This document shows, piece by piece, positions 34,306-44,008 of a stretch of DNA of 64,000 nucleotides. The stretch's first letter is position 1, and every line of letters begins with the position of its first letter. The stretch lies in assembly GCF_011758745.1 (NCBI RefSeq), contig NZ_JAANOV010000001.1:3720001-3784000 (forward strand). Direction: 5' to 3'. The position numbers and the translations under genes are program-made. Under the pieces are notes generated by a model, which did not search any database, had not been told where the DNA came from, and saw only the letters and a list, made by a program, of their open reading frames with translations. Source of the stretch: Amycolatopsis granulosa. GTDB lineage: Bacteria > Actinomycetota > Actinomycetes > Mycobacteriales > Pseudonocardiaceae.

Positions 34306-35880
34306 ATGACTGGCGAGGGTGACGAGACGCGCGGCCGCGTCGTGACCAGGCCGTGGTTTCTCATCGGCCTGGTCCTCGTGGTCGGCGCCACGATTCCGCT
34401 GGTGCTGGCCGACGACGTGCGCTTCATGCGGCTGGGGATCGTCGCGGCGCTGTGGGCGGCGCTGATCGGCGCTTTCCTCGCGGTGCGGTACCGCCGCCAG
34501 GCGACCGACACCGAGGAGGCGGTCGCGCAGGCGCAGGAGGTCTACGAGCTGGAGCTCGAGCGCGAGATCGCCGCGCGGCGCGAGTTCGAGCTGGAGGTCG
34601 AAGCCGAGACGCGGCAGCGCATCGAGTCCGAGTCGCGCAGCGAGCTGGACGCCCTGCGTGCGGAAATCGCGTCCCTGCGGGACAACCTGCAGAACCTCTT
34701 CGGTGGCGAGGTGCTGCTCGAGCGCGTGGCGCTGACCGCGCAGGCCACCCGCATGCGGGCGCTGCGCGAGGAGCAGCGGGTCGTCGAGCCCGGCCCGGCC
34801 AAGCCGGTGCAGATCGCCGCCGCCACGAAGCGGGAGGGTGCCGACCGGCCCACCGAATTCATCGAGCGCGTGCGGGAGAAGGAGGCGGCGCGCAGCGGTG
34901 GCCGGCCGAGCGCGCCGGAGCCGCGGCGGCCCGAGGTGTCGCTGGACCTGCCCGCGCGCCGGGTCGTCAACGCCGAACCCGTGGACGCGGAACGGACCCG
35001 GGTGCAACCGGCGGCGAAGAAGCCGGAGCGCCCGCAGGCCCGGCCGGTCGAGCCGAGCCGTCCCGCGCCCAATCGTCCGGAACGCGCCCGCCCGCCCGCC
35101 GCCACGGCGCCCGTCAAGCGCGAACTGCCGCGCGTCGAGCAGCCGACGGAGGTCGCCAAGGTCGTCGAACCGGACCGCCCGCCGCGCGCGGAACGTCCGG
35201 CGGCCAACCTGTCCGCGGCGTTCCCGACGCGCGTGACGCGCCCGGTGCAGCCGTCGGTCGCCCAGCCGCGTGGCGAGGCCGCCCGTGACGAGGGTTCCCG
35301 GGCGGAGCCGCCGCGGAACGAGCCGGAACCCGGGAAACCGGCGGTACCGGAGGACCACCCCGCGATCAACGAGACCCTGCCGGTCGAGGTCCGGAAGCTG
35401 GCGCAGCAGGGCCGGCCGGGTGGCCGCCGTCGCCGGGCCGAGGAGGACGAGGCGCCCACCGGCCGCCGTCGCCGACCGGTGGAGAGCGAAGCGCCGCGCA
35501 TCGCCGACGAGCCGGAGGAGGAACGGGCGACAGCCTCACGCCGGTCCACGGCCGGCGCCGCGGTCACGGGCCGCCGGTCGGCCGATTCCAGCGGGTACCG
35601 GTCCGGCGCGGCCATCTCGGGCCGGCGTTCCGCGGAAGCCACGACGGGCCGCGCGGCCGAGGAGCCGACCGGCCGCCGTCACCGCTCGGATGGCGAAACC
35701 CCGTCCCGGACGGCCACCGGCCGCCGCGCGAAGCCCGACGCGGATGATCCGCGAGCCGGCCGCCGCGCCGTGGTGGACGAGGACACCGGCTCGCACTCCG
35801 CGGGGCGCTCGGTGAGCGAACTGCTGGCCGCCAACGGCAAGACGGCGACTCCGCGACGCCGCCGCCGCGCCGAGGACTGA
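34306..35880 (+). CDS. Membrane protein with coiled coil and long basic disordered tail
   Basis: The protein has 524 residues from ATG 34306. Two transmembrane helices (about 14-32 and 40-58) are followed by a charged coiled coil (about 65-140, EEAVAQAQEVYELELEREI and similar). About 370 disordered residues rich in Arg, Pro, Ala and Glu then contain many TGRR/GRRR/GRRS repeats in the last 170. It matches the recalled description of Rv3604c (Ala/Arg/Pro-rich transmembrane protein) at the same chromosomal place. The basic tail suggests contact with nucleic acid or membrane lipids; no activity can be assigned. Confidence 0.85.
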   Translation: MTGEGDETRGRVVTRPWFLIGLVLVVGATIPLVLADDVRFMRLGIVAALWAALIGAFLAVRYRRQATDTEEAVAQAQEVYELELEREIAARREFELEVEAETRQRIESESRSELDALRAEIASLRDNLQNLFGGEVLLERVALTAQATRMRALREEQRVVEPGPAKPVQIAAATKREGADRPTEFIERVREKEAARSGGRPSAPEPRRPEVSLDLPARRVVNAEPVDAERTRVQPAAKKPERPQARPVEPSRPAPNRPERARPPAATAPVKRELPRVEQPTEVAKVVEPDRPPRAERPAANLSAAFPTRVTRPVQPSVAQPRGEAARDEGSRAEPPRNEPEPGKPAVPEDHPAINETLPVEVRKLAQQGRPGGRRRRAEEDEAPTGRRRRPVESEAPRIADEPEEERATASRRSTAGAAVTGRRSADSSGYRSGAAISGRRSAEATTGRAAEEPTGRRHRSDGETPSRTATGRRAKPDADDPRAGRRAVVDEDTGSHSAGRSVSELLAANGKTATPRRRRRAED

Positions 35881-35988
35881 CACCCCGCCGGTTGCCCGTC
35901 CGGGCAGCCTCCGTCGTGAAACGCGATGATCGTCCGGACGCCGGACAGGCGCTCGCCCGGTCGACCGGTCACCGTAAAGTGCCCGGCT

Positions 35989-37122
35989 GTGACGGCACCC
36001 CCTCGCAGGCTCACCGTGCTCCTGCCCGTGCTCGGCCTCGTCGTGCTGGCCGCGTGCGGCCTCACCGTGCTCGGCGTGGTCACGGCGCAGGTGGGCCCGC
36101 TCGCGGTGGCCATCGGCGTCGCCGCGGCGCTGGTTCCGGTCGCGGTCGTCGTGGCCGCCATCCTGTGGGTCGACCGCTGGGAACCGGAGCCGGCGAAGTT
36201 GCTGCTCGTCGCCTTCTTCTGGGGCGCCTGCCTTGCCGCGATCACCGCCCTGCTGATCAACAACACCGCCGAAACGGTCGGCGACCTGCTGCTCGGCGAG
36301 GGACGCGGCAGCAAACTCAGCGCGCTCCTGTCCGCCCCGCTCGTCGAGGAAGCCGCGAAGGCGTCGTTCGTGCTCGTCGTGCTGCTGCGGCGCGCCGACG
36401 AGTTCGACGGGATCATCGACGGCATCGTCTACGCCGGGTTCACCGCCGCCGGATTCGCCTTCTCCGAGAACATCTACTACTTCGGCCGCGCCTTCGCCGA
36501 CTACGGCTTCGGCGACGCCACCAGCACCGGGGTGGTCGCCGCGTTCGTGCTGCGCGGCGTGATGTCGCCGTTCACCCACCCGCTGTTCGCCGCGCTGACC
36601 GGCATCGGTCTCGGCTACGCCGCCCGGGCCGACAACCGGACGGTCAAGATCCTCGCTCCGCTCGGCGGTTACCTCGCCGCCGTCCTGCTGCACGCCCTGT
36701 GGAACGGGGCGGCGGTCCTCGGCGGCGCGAAGACGTTCCTCAACGTCTACTTCCTGATCATGGTTCCGCTGTTCGTCGCGGTCGTGCTGCTCATCCTCCT
36801 GCAACGCCGGCGCGAACAACGAATCGTCACCGCCGCACTGCCCGCGATGGTGCAGGCGCGGCTCATCGCGCCGTCGGAGGTCGAGTTGCTGTCCACGCTC
36901 GCCGGCCGTCGCGAGTGGCGCCGCGAGGCCCGGCAACAGTCCGGGCGGGCCGCGGCGAAAGCCGTCGCCCGGTACCAGGCGAGCGTGACTGAACTCGCCT
37001 TCCTGCGCCGCCGCGCGGGCACCCCGGACCACGAGCAGCGCAAGCGGGAACTGCTCGCCACGCTGCGCAGTTCCCGCGCCGACGCGGTGCGGCTGGCGGG
37101 TGAGGGTGAGCACTCCCGGTGA
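35989..37122 (+). CDS. PrsW-type intramembrane metalloprotease
   Basis: The protein has 377 residues from GTG 35989; TAAAGT nine bases upstream suggests a leaderless transcript. Eight or nine hydrophobic helices. PrsW motifs: VDRWEPEP, the glutamate pair in LSAPLVEEAAKASF, FSENIYYF, HPLFAALTGIG and HALWN, giving the conserved Glu/His metal-binding set of the CAAX/PrsW superfamily. B. subtilis PrsW cleaves an anti-sigma factor; the target here is unknown. The cytoplasmic C-terminal 90 residues are basic. Confidence 0.87.
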   Translation: MTAPPRRLTVLLPVLGLVVLAACGLTVLGVVTAQVGPLAVAIGVAAALVPVAVVVAAILWVDRWEPEPAKLLLVAFFWGACLAAITALLINNTAETVGDLLLGEGRGSKLSALLSAPLVEEAAKASFVLVVLLRRADEFDGIIDGIVYAGFTAAGFAFSENIYYFGRAFADYGFGDATSTGVVAAFVLRGVMSPFTHPLFAALTGIGLGYAARADNRTVKILAPLGGYLAAVLLHALWNGAAVLGGAKTFLNVYFLIMVPLFVAVVLLILLQRRREQRIVTAALPAMVQARLIAPSEVELLSTLAGRREWRREARQQSGRAAAKAVARYQASVTELAFLRRRAGTPDHEQRKRELLATLRSSRADAVRLAGEGEHSR

Positions 37123-37245
37123 ACCGGGTCGGGTGAAGCTGGTCACCTGCGCCCGACCGGTGGCGTACCCGCGAGCTACCCTCGCCCCGTCGTCCGGTAC
37201 CTGCGAGCGGAGCGGGACTGGAACGAGCTGAGGAGTTCTGCTGCC

Positions 37246-37272
37246 ATGAGCGTCCACAGGGGCACGCCGTGA
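37246..37272 (+). CDS. Eight-codon leader ORF coupled to the PanG-like gene
   Basis: ATG 37246, preceded by GAGGAG (37230-37235, 10-base spacing), encodes MSVHRGTP and stops at TGA 37270-37272, which overlaps the GTG start of the next gene (GTGA). The next gene also has an AGGGG of its own 6 bases before the GTG. The ribosome site, frame and stop-start overlap suggest real translation, but eight codons give no statistical support. Confidence 0.4.
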   Translation: MSVHRGTP

Positions 37273-38162
37273 GCCGGCCCGCCCGGCTCGGCGTCGGAGT
37301 GATCTCCGCCGGCCGCGTGGGCAGCGTCGTCGGCGCCGCGCTGGCCCGCGCAGGGCACACCGTGGTCGCCGCCTCCGGTATCTCCGCCGCCTCCCAGGCC
37401 CGTGCCGAGCGCATGCTGCCCGGCGTCCCGCTGGCACCGCCGGACCAGGTCGCCACCTCCACCGATCTCGTGCTGCTCGCGGTACCCGACGACGAGCTCG
37501 CCGGCCTGGTCCGCGGGCTGGCCGCCACCGGATCCTGGCGGCCGGGTCAGATCGTCGTGCACACCTCCGGCGCGCACGGTCTCGACGTGCTCGCGCCCGC
37601 GGCGGAAGCCGGTGCGCTGCCGCTGGCCCTGCACCCGGTGATGACGTTCACCGGCCGCTCCGAGGATCTGGACCGGCTGACCGCGTGCAGCGTGGGCGTC
37701 ACCGCCGAGGCCGGCGACGAGGCGGCGTGGAACGTCGGCGAGGCGCTGACGGTGGAGATGGGCGCGGAGCCGGTGCGCGTGCCGGAAGCCGCCCGGCCGC
37801 TCTACCACGCGGCGCTCGCGCACGGCGCCAACCACCTGATCACCCTGGTCGACGACTGCGTGGACCTGTTGCGGAGCGCGGGAATCGCCAACGCCGAGCG
37901 CATGCTCGGCCCACTGTTGTCCGCCGCGCTGGACAACGCGCTGCGCCACGGCGACCGCGCCCTGACCGGTCCGGTCGCCCGCGGCGACACCGGTACGCTG
38001 CGCACGCACCTCGAGGTGCTCGAAGCCACCGAGCCCGCGATCGTGCCCGCCTACACCGCACTCGCGCGGCGCACCGCGCGGCGCGCGGAAGCGGCCGGCC
38101 TGCTCGACGCCGGTGCCGCCGCCGACATCACCGAACTCCTGGAAGGGCCGGGAAACCCGTGA
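37269..38162 (+). CDS. Rossmann-like DUF2520 protein, possible ketopantoate reductase (PanG type)
   Basis: The protein has 297 residues from GTG 37269. The N-terminal NAD(P)-binding fold is GVISAGRVGSVVGAALARAGH, close to GxGxxG; the C-terminal all-helical DUF2520 domain starts near HPVMTFTG and includes LYHAALAHGANHL. PanG, an alternative ketopantoate reductase known from Francisella and Clostridioides, has this architecture. The gene overlaps panC (GTGA) and sits directly ahead of panD and coaX, which fits a pantothenate role; the recalled mycobacterial counterpart is Rv3603c. Functional assignment is from context. Confidence 0.85.
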   Translation: MSRPARLGVGVISAGRVGSVVGAALARAGHTVVAASGISAASQARAERMLPGVPLAPPDQVATSTDLVLLAVPDDELAGLVRGLAATGSWRPGQIVVHTSGAHGLDVLAPAAEAGALPLALHPVMTFTGRSEDLDRLTACSVGVTAEAGDEAAWNVGEALTVEMGAEPVRVPEAARPLYHAALAHGANHLITLVDDCVDLLRSAGIANAERMLGPLLSAALDNALRHGDRALTGPVARGDTGTLRTHLEVLEATEPAIVPAYTALARRTARRAEAAGLLDAGAAADITELLEGPGNP

Positions 38163-39043
38163 CCACACCCAAATTCAGCCGCGGGCGGCTGAACACGTTC
38201 CAGACGCCCGGCGACGTCCACCGGGTCACCGCCGCGCTCCGCTCGGTCGGCCGCAAGGTCGCGCTGGTGCCCACGATGGGCGCCCTGCACGCCGGGCACC
38301 GTGAGCTCGTCCGCCGCGCCAAGCGGCTGCCGAACACCGTCGTGGCGGTGTCGATCTTCGTGAACCCGTTGCAGTTCGGTGAGGGTGAGGACTTCGACGC
38401 GTACCCGCGCCCCCTGGAGCGGGACCTGGCGATCCTCGCCGAGGACGGCGTGGAGATCGCGTTCGTGCCGAAGGTCGGCGACCTGTACGCCGAGGGCCAC
38501 GCGGTGACCCTGCACCCGGGTCCGCTCGGCGACGAGCTGGAGGGCGCCCACCGCCCCGGGCACTTCGCCGGGGTGCTGACGGTGGTGGCGAAGCTGTTCA
38601 ACATCGTCACGCCCGACTACGCGTTCTTCGGCGAGAAGGACTACCAGCAGCTGGTCCTGATCAAGCGGATGGTGCGTGACCTCGATCTCGACGTCCGCGT
38701 GATCGGGGTGCCGACCGTCCGGGAGACCGACGGGCTGGCGTTGTCCTCCCGCAACGTCTACCTCGCGCCCGAACAGCGGGAATCGGCCGTGGTGCTGTCG
38801 GCGGCGCTGGCCGCGGGCGGGCACGCCGGGCCGCGCGGGGCGGAGGCGGTGCTCGCGGCGGCGCGGGACACGCTGGCCGCCCGTCCCGAGGTCGCCGTCG
38901 ATTATCTCGAGTTGCGCGGAACCGATCTCGGTCCCGCACCCGTCGATGGGGAAGCACGGTTGCTGATCGCCGCCCGCGTCGGGCGGACCCGGCTGATCGA
39001 CAACGTCCCGGTGGTGCTGGGCGCGTCGGAGGAAGAGAGATAA
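38159..39043 (+). CDS. panC: Pantothenate synthetase
   Basis: ATP-dependent condensation of pantoate and beta-alanine. The protein has 294 residues from GTG 38159. Nucleotidyl-transferase motifs: [15 protein letters not shown] (HxGH), [33 protein letters not shown] and the loop [13 protein letters not shown]. Two bases separate its stop from panD. Confidence 0.96.
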   Translation: MTTPKFSRGRLNTFQTPGDVHRVTAALRSVGRKVALVPTMGALHAGHRELVRRAKRLPNTVVAVSIFVNPLQFGEGEDFDAYPRPLERDLAILAEDGVEIAFVPKVGDLYAEGHAVTLHPGPLGDELEGAHRPGHFAGVLTVVAKLFNIVTPDYAFFGEKDYQQLVLIKRMVRDLDLDVRVIGVPTVRETDGLALSSRNVYLAPEQRESAVVLSAALAAGGHAGPRGAEAVLAAARDTLAARPEVAVDYLELRGTDLGPAPVDGEARLLIAARVGRTRLIDNVPVVLGASEEER

Positions 39044-39045
39044 CC

Positions 39046-39543
39046 ATGTACCGCACGATGCTGAAGTCGAAGATCCATCGCGCGACGGTCACCCAGGCCA
39101 ACCTGCACTACGTCGGGTCGGTCACGATCGACGAGACGCTGATGGAGGCGGCCGACCTGCTGCCCGGCGAACTAGTGTCCATTGTGGACGTGACGAACGG
39201 CGCGCGCCTGGAGACCTACGTGATCCCCGGCGAGCGGGACAGCGGCGTCATCGGCATCAACGGCGCGGCCGCCCACCTCGTCCACCCGGGCGACCTGGTG
39301 ATCATGATCGCCTACGGGCAGATGGACAACGCCGAGGCGGCCACCTACCGGCCGCGGATCGTTTTCGTCGACGACGAGAACCGCATCAAGCACTCCGGCA
39401 GCGATCCCGGCCACGCACCCGCGGGCTCGGGGCTGGTCAGCGGCAGCATCCCGATCGGGTCGCCGGACCGGGAGAACCCGTTCCCGGTCGCCGAGACCGT
39501 GGACGCGGCGCGCCTCGACGCGCTGCTGCACGCCGAGAGCTGA
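39046..39543 (+). CDS. panD: Aspartate 1-decarboxylase precursor
   Basis: Makes beta-alanine for PanC. The protein has 165 residues from ATG 39046. The self-cleavage site is G24-S25 in HYVGSVTID, yielding the pyruvoyl group on S25; [19 protein letters not shown] and [12 protein letters not shown] follow. About 40 residues longer at the C-terminus than E. coli PanD (126); a C-terminal tail also occurs in mycobacteria, where it is a site of pyrazinoic-acid resistance mutations. Confidence 0.95.
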   Translation: MYRTMLKSKIHRATVTQANLHYVGSVTIDETLMEAADLLPGELVSIVDVTNGARLETYVIPGERDSGVIGINGAAAHLVHPGDLVIMIAYGQMDNAEAATYRPRIVFVDDENRIKHSGSDPGHAPAGSGLVSGSIPIGSPDRENPFPVAETVDAARLDALLHAES

Positions 39544-39549
39544 GCCGCG

Positions 39550-40335
39550 GTGCTCCTGGCGATCGACGTCGGCAACACGAACATCGTGCTCGGCCTCTAC
39601 GAGGGCCGGGGGGACACGGCGAAGCTGGTCCGCGACTGGCGCATGCGGACCGACGCGCAGATGACCGCCGACGAGCTGGCGCTGACCATGCGCGGGCTGC
39701 TGGGCGCGCACGCCGACGCGATCACGGGGATCAGCGCCCTGTCGACCGTGCCGGCGGTGCTGCGGGAGATGCGGGTGATGCTCGGCCGCTACTACCCGCG
39801 GGTGCCGAAGGTGGTCGTCGAGCCCGGCGTGCGCACCGGCGTCCCGCTGCTGGTCGACAACCCGCGGGAGGTGGGGGCGGACCGGCTGGTCAACACCCTC
39901 GCCGCGCACCACCTCTACCGCACCGCCTGCGTGGTGGTCGACTTCGGGACCTCGACCAACGTCGACGTGATCTCGGCGAAGGGTGAGTTCCTCGGTGGCG
40001 CGTTCGCGCCGGGCATCGAGATCTCGGTGGACGCGCTGGCCGCGCGGGCCGCGGCACTGCGCAAGGTCGAGCTCGCCCGGCCGCGGTCGGTGATCGGGAA
40101 GAACACGGTGGAGTGCTTGCAGTCCGGCATCGTGTTCGGGTTCGCCGGCCAGGTCGACGGTCTGGTGCGGCGGATCGTGCGGGAACTGACCGCGCGCACC
40201 CACGAACCGGTCACCGTGCTCGGTACCGGCGGGCTCGCGCCGCTGGTGATCGGCGAGTCGGAGACGATCACCGAGCACGTGCCGGATCTGACCCTGCTCG
40301 GCCTGCGGCTCGCCTTCGAACGGCAGACGCGTTAG
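39550..40335 (+). CDS. coaX: Type III pantothenate kinase
   Basis: First step from pantothenate to CoA. The protein has 261 residues from GTG 39550, 6 bases after panD. ASKHA-fold motifs: [31 protein letters not shown] and [13 protein letters not shown]. It ends the DUF2520-panC-panD-coaX operon. Its TAG stop overlaps the TAA stop of the convergent methyltransferase (TTAG). Confidence 0.95.
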   Translation: MLLAIDVGNTNIVLGLYEGRGDTAKLVRDWRMRTDAQMTADELALTMRGLLGAHADAITGISALSTVPAVLREMRVMLGRYYPRVPKVVVEPGVRTGVPLLVDNPREVGADRLVNTLAAHHLYRTACVVVDFGTSTNVDVISAKGEFLGGAFAPGIEISVDALAARAAALRKVELARPRSVIGKNTVECLQSGIVFGFAGQVDGLVRRIVRELTARTHEPVTVLGTGGLAPLVIGESETITEHVPDLTLLGLRLAFERQTR

Positions 40336-41114
40336 GGCGTGTTCCGGGAGCGGCCCGCGTCGCGGCGTACCGCCCGCCGGACGGTGGTGACGAGCGGCAG
40401 GTCGAATTCGCCGCCGGTGGTGGCCGGGTGGGTGCGCAGGAAATCCAGCATCCGGGCCCGGGCCGCGGCGCGCTCGGCCGCATCGGCGACGAGCAGGTAC
40501 GAGTGCGTGGAAATCGTTTCGACCAGGCTTTCGGGCGTGCGGCGGTGGGCGTGCGGAAAGGCGGTTTCCTCGACCGGGCCGAACGCGGGGTGCTCGACCA
40601 GGTTCGCTACCGACCGCGCGCGGGAGGCGAAGCCCGCGACCCGCGCCAGTTCGGCGACCCACGGGACGGATTCGTCGTTGCCGTTCCACAGCCCGGCGAC
40701 CACCCCGCCCGGACGCAGCACCCGCGCGATTTCGGTGAGCGCGGCCTCGGCGTCGAACCAGTGGAACGCCTGACCGGCGAGCACCGCATCGACGCTGGAA
40801 CCGGGCAGCGGAATCAGTTCGGCCGTGCCGTCCAGGATCGGCACGTCCGGGTGGTGCCGGCCGAATTCGGCTCGCATCTCCGGGTCCGGTTCCACGGCCG
40901 TGACCCGGAGGCCGAGCGCGCGCAGTCCGCCGGTGAGCTTTCCGGTGCCCGCGCCGAGATCCACCACTTCGGCGGCCCGCGGTGGCAATGCCCAATGCAG
41001 CGCGTCGAGCGGGTAGTCCGGACGGTGCCGCGCGTAGTCCGCGGCCCGTCCCCCGAATGAGCGGGAGCGCCGGTTCCAGAGGTCACGTTCCGCCGCGGAA
41101 GTGGCTTCGCCCAC
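40332..41114 (-). CDS. SAM-dependent class I methyltransferase
   Basis: The protein has 260 residues from GTG 41114 (GATAGCAT just upstream may be a -10 of a leaderless transcript). An ATG at 41201 is in frame, but its start codon would overlap that of lysS on the other strand. SAM motif I is [15 protein letters not shown]; motif II is [10 protein letters not shown]; the [11 protein letters not shown] and [13 protein letters not shown] blocks are typical of the UbiE/COQ5-like methyltransferase_11 group. Substrate unknown. Confidence 0.88.
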   Translation of the reverse strand: MGEATSAAERDLWNRRSRSFGGRAADYARHRPDYPLDALHWALPPRAAEVVDLGAGTGKLTGGLRALGLRVTAVEPDPEMRAEFGRHHPDVPILDGTAELIPLPGSSVDAVLAGQAFHWFDAEAALTEIARVLRPGGVVAGLWNGNDESVPWVAELARVAGFASRARSVANLVEHPAFGPVEETAFPHAHRRTPESLVETISTHSYLLVADAAERAAARARMLDFLRTHPATTGGEFDLPLVTTVRRAVRRDAGRSRNTP

Positions 41115-41199
41115 CCGCGCGATGCTATCGGTGATCTCGACCGGCCGATACAGGTAATCCGGTTGGCCCAGCCGGAAGCGGGGTTCGTACCCTGTGCGC

Positions 41200-42711
41200 A
41201 TGACGGATTCCCCCTCCCCGGATCGCCCCGTGCCCGCTGACGACCTGCCCGAACAGATGCGGGTCCGGCGGGCCAAGCGCGATCGCCTGCTCGCGGAGGG
41301 TGTGGAGCCGTACCCGGTGGAGGTGCCGCGCACCCACACGCTCGCGCAGGTGCGCGCGGCGCACCCGGACCTGCCGCCGGACACCGCGACCGGCGAGATC
41401 GTCGGCGTGACCGGGCGCGTGATGTACCTGCGCAACACCGGCAAGCTGTGCTTCGCCACGCTGCGCGGCGGTGACGGCACCGAACTGCAGGCCATGATCA
41501 GCCTGGCGAAGGTCGGCGAGGAGGCCCTGGCCGCGTGGAAGGGCGATGTCGACCTCGGCGACCACGTGTTCGTCCGCGGCGAGGTCATCACCTCCAAGCG
41601 CGGTGAGCTCTCCGTGATGGCCGACGAATGGCGCATGGCCGCGAAGGCGTTGCGCCCGCTCCCGGTCGCGCACAAGGACCTGGCCGAGGAGACACGTGTC
41701 CGGCAGCGTTATGTCGACCTGATCCTGCGCGAGCAGGCGCGCGATGTGGTGCGCACGCGCGCGGCCGTGGTGCGCTCGCTGCGGGAATCCTTCCACCGGC
41801 GCGGTTTCACCGAGGTGGAAACGCCGATGCTGCAGACCCTCCACGGTGGGGCTTCGGCGCGCCCGTTCGTCACCCATTCGAACGCGTTCGACATCGACCT
41901 GTATCTGCGGATCGCGCCGGAGCTGTTCCTGAAGCGCTGCGTGGTGGGCGGGATCGAGAAGGTCTTCGAGATCAACCGGAACTTCCGCAACGAGGGCAGC
42001 GACTCCTCGCATTCGCCGGAATTCGCGATGTTGGAGTACTACGAGGCGTACGCCACATACGACACCAACGCGGTGATGACCCGTGAGCTCATCCAGGAAG
42101 CCGCGCAGGCGGTTTTCGGGAGCCTGGAGGTCACGCTGGCCGACGGCAGCACCTACGACCTGTCCGGCGAGTGGACGTCGCTGAGCATGTACGACTCGTT
42201 GTCGGACGCGCTGGGCGAGGAGGTCACGCCGCAGACCCCGGCGGAAAAGCTGCGCGGGTTCGCCGAGGCCCGTGGTCTGGAGGTCGACCCGAAACTGGGC
42301 CACGGGAAGCTGGTCGAGGAACTGTGGGAGCACCTCGTGGGCGACCACCTGCACGCCCCGACTTTCGTGCGGGATTTCCCGATCGAAACCTCGCCGCTGA
42401 CCCGCCAGCACCGCAGCAAGCCCGGGGTGGCCGAGAAGTGGGACCTCTACGTCCGCGGATTCGAGTTGGCCACCGGGTACTCCGAGCTCGTCGATCCGGT
42501 GATCGAGCGGGAAAGATTGGTGGACCAGGCCCGCCGCGCCGCAGCCGGCGATAGTGAAGCGATGCGCCTGGACGAGGATTTCCTGCGTGCGCTCGAGTAC
42601 GGAATGCCACCGAGTGGTGGCGTCGGAATGGGCGTCGATCGCCTGCTGATGGCGCTCACCGGTCTCGGCATCCGGGAGACGATCCTCTTCCCGCTGGTGC
42701 GGCCCGAATAG
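41200..42711 (+). CDS. lysS: Lysyl-tRNA synthetase (class II)
   Basis: Charges tRNA-Lys. The protein has 503 residues from ATG 41200. OB-fold anticodon domain (about 60-170, [20 protein letters not shown]); class II motif 2 [21 protein letters not shown]; motif 3 [16 protein letters not shown]. It precedes lsr2 and clpC, the order recalled from mycobacteria. Confidence 0.96.
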   Translation: MTDSPSPDRPVPADDLPEQMRVRRAKRDRLLAEGVEPYPVEVPRTHTLAQVRAAHPDLPPDTATGEIVGVTGRVMYLRNTGKLCFATLRGGDGTELQAMISLAKVGEEALAAWKGDVDLGDHVFVRGEVITSKRGELSVMADEWRMAAKALRPLPVAHKDLAEETRVRQRYVDLILREQARDVVRTRAAVVRSLRESFHRRGFTEVETPMLQTLHGGASARPFVTHSNAFDIDLYLRIAPELFLKRCVVGGIEKVFEINRNFRNEGSDSSHSPEFAMLEYYEAYATYDTNAVMTRELIQEAAQAVFGSLEVTLADGSTYDLSGEWTSLSMYDSLSDALGEEVTPQTPAEKLRGFAEARGLEVDPKLGHGKLVEELWEHLVGDHLHAPTFVRDFPIETSPLTRQHRSKPGVAEKWDLYVRGFELATGYSELVDPVIERERLVDQARRAAAGDSEAMRLDEDFLRALEYGMPPSGGVGMGVDRLLMALTGLGIRETILFPLVRPE

Positions 42712-42748
42712 TTACGCAACACACCGGGTGCGGTATCGGTAAGGCGAT

Positions 42749-42777
42749 TTGCGTGCCGCCCTGATTCCAGGTATTAA
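42749..42777 (+). promoter_or_regulatory. lsr2 promoter
   Basis: TTGCGT (42749-42754), a 17-base spacer, then TATTAA (42772-42777). The AT-rich -10 in a high-GC intergenic region 78 bases before lsr2 is the best sigma-A-like promoter I see here. Confidence 0.65.
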
Positions 42778-42855
42778 TGTCCTAGTCATTGGGTTCTGGT
42801 CAGGGCGCCTGCCCCTGCCCGATCATTCGCGGCTGGCCCAAACGGGAGGAAACAC

Positions 42856-43209
42856 ATGGCACAGAAGGTGCTGGTGTCGCTCATCGACGACATCGACGGC
42901 TCGGAGGCGGACGAGACCGTCGAGTTCGGACTTGACGGCATCTCGTACCAGATCGACCTCTCGGCGGAAAACGCCGAAGAGCTCCGTGACGCGCTGGCCC
43001 AGTACGTCGAGCACGCGCGGCGTGCCGGTGGCCGCAAGCGCGGCTCGGCGGGCCGCCCGCCGGCGGGTAAGGCGCCCGGCCGGCCCGCCTCGGTCGATCG
43101 CGAGCAGAACCAGGCAATTCGCGCCTGGGCACGGAAGAACGGCTTCCAGGTTTCCGACCGCGGCCGTATCCCGTCCGAGGTGGTGGAGGCCTACCACAAG
43201 AAGAACTGA
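42856..43209 (+). CDS. lsr2: Lsr2 nucleoid-associated protein
   Basis: H-NS-like xenogeneic silencer that binds the minor groove of AT-rich DNA. The protein has 117 residues from ATG 42856 with GGGAGG upstream. N-terminal dimerisation domain ([20 protein letters not shown]), basic Gly/Pro linker, and C-terminal domain with the RGR hook in [14 protein letters not shown]. It has its own promoter and a strong terminator. Confidence 0.97.
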   Translation: MAQKVLVSLIDDIDGSEADETVEFGLDGISYQIDLSAENAEELRDALAQYVEHARRAGGRKRGSAGRPPAGKAPGRPASVDREQNQAIRAWARKNGFQVSDRGRIPSEVVEAYHKKN

Positions 43210-43235
43210 GCTCGGGCAATGAGGGGCGTGGAAGG

Positions 43236-43263
43236 GCCGCCGGGGATTCCCGGCGGCTTTTTT
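43236..43263 (+). terminator. Intrinsic terminator of lsr2
   Basis: GCCGCCGGG / CCCGGCGGC form a 9-bp stem with a 4-base loop followed by six T, a textbook intrinsic terminator 27 bases after the lsr2 stop. Confidence 0.92.
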
Positions 43264-43366
43264 CACGGCGCGTCGCGGTTGAACGCAGTTCTATCCTGGT
43301 GGTCATTCGTGAGTACCTGTCGCCTTTGTTCAAGACATCGGTGGCGCGATTCGGCTGAATGGGGGC

Positions 43367-43957
43367 ATGACGGACCTTCGATCGATGCTCGACCGCGCGG
43401 CGCGCGAGTTCACCCGCCTGCTCCGCGCCGTCGAACCCGGGCAACTCGGCAACCGCACGCCGTGCACCGAATACGACGTGCGTGCCCTGCTCAACCACCT
43501 TCTTCATTGGGGGCCGTGGCTCGCGGCGGCCCTGCGGCGGGAGCCGGCGCCCGCCGCGGTCGGGGGAGAGCGGGACGCGGACCTCACCCGCGGTGACTGG
43601 CTGGGTGATCTGTGCACCCTTGTGGATGATCTTGTGGACGCCTGCGGGCGACCGGGAGCGCTGGCGGGGACGACGAAGTTCGGCTCGGCGGAGATGCCGG
43701 CGCGGATGATCGCCGAAATGGTGCTGACCGAGTGGGTGGTGCACGGCTGGGACCTGGCGCGGGCGACCGGGCAGTCGCCGGTGGTCGACGCGGACGTGGC
43801 GGAGGCGCTGTTCACCTCCGCCCAGGGGTTGGCCGATCAGGCACGGGAGATGAAGGTCTTCGGCCCCGCGGTGCCCTGCCCTGCCGACGCGCCGGTGCTG
43901 GACCGCGTGCTGGCCCTCACCGGCCGGGATCCGGCCTGGCAGCGGCCCGGCGCGTGA
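43367..43957 (+). CDS. TIGR03086-type metal-binding protein (mycothiol-dependent DinB-like fold)
   Basis: The protein has 196 residues from ATG 43367. Four-helix DinB/maleylpyruvate-isomerase fold with likely metal histidines in VRALLNHLLHWG and TEWVVHGWDLARATGQ, and the N-terminal NRTPCTEYDVRALL block that defines TIGR03086/03083 proteins. Family members use zinc and mycothiol in actinobacteria; the substrate here is unknown. Monocistronic, between the lsr2 terminator and the convergent FhuF gene. Confidence 0.85.
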   Translation: MTDLRSMLDRAAREFTRLLRAVEPGQLGNRTPCTEYDVRALLNHLLHWGPWLAAALRREPAPAAVGGERDADLTRGDWLGDLCTLVDDLVDACGRPGALAGTTKFGSAEMPARMIAEMVLTEWVVHGWDLARATGQSPVVDADVAEALFTSAQGLADQAREMKVFGPAVPCPADAPVLDRVLALTGRDPAWQRPGA

Positions 43958-44008
43958 CGGCCCGCCGGTCGTGAGTGCCCACGGCGGCAGCGGGGAATGT
44001 TGCGGAGG

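Noticed and set aside
41112-41201. Methyltransferase start at ATG 41201
   Set aside because: It would put the start codon on top of the lysS start on the other strand and leave no promoter; GTG 41114 matches the beginning of the conserved region better.
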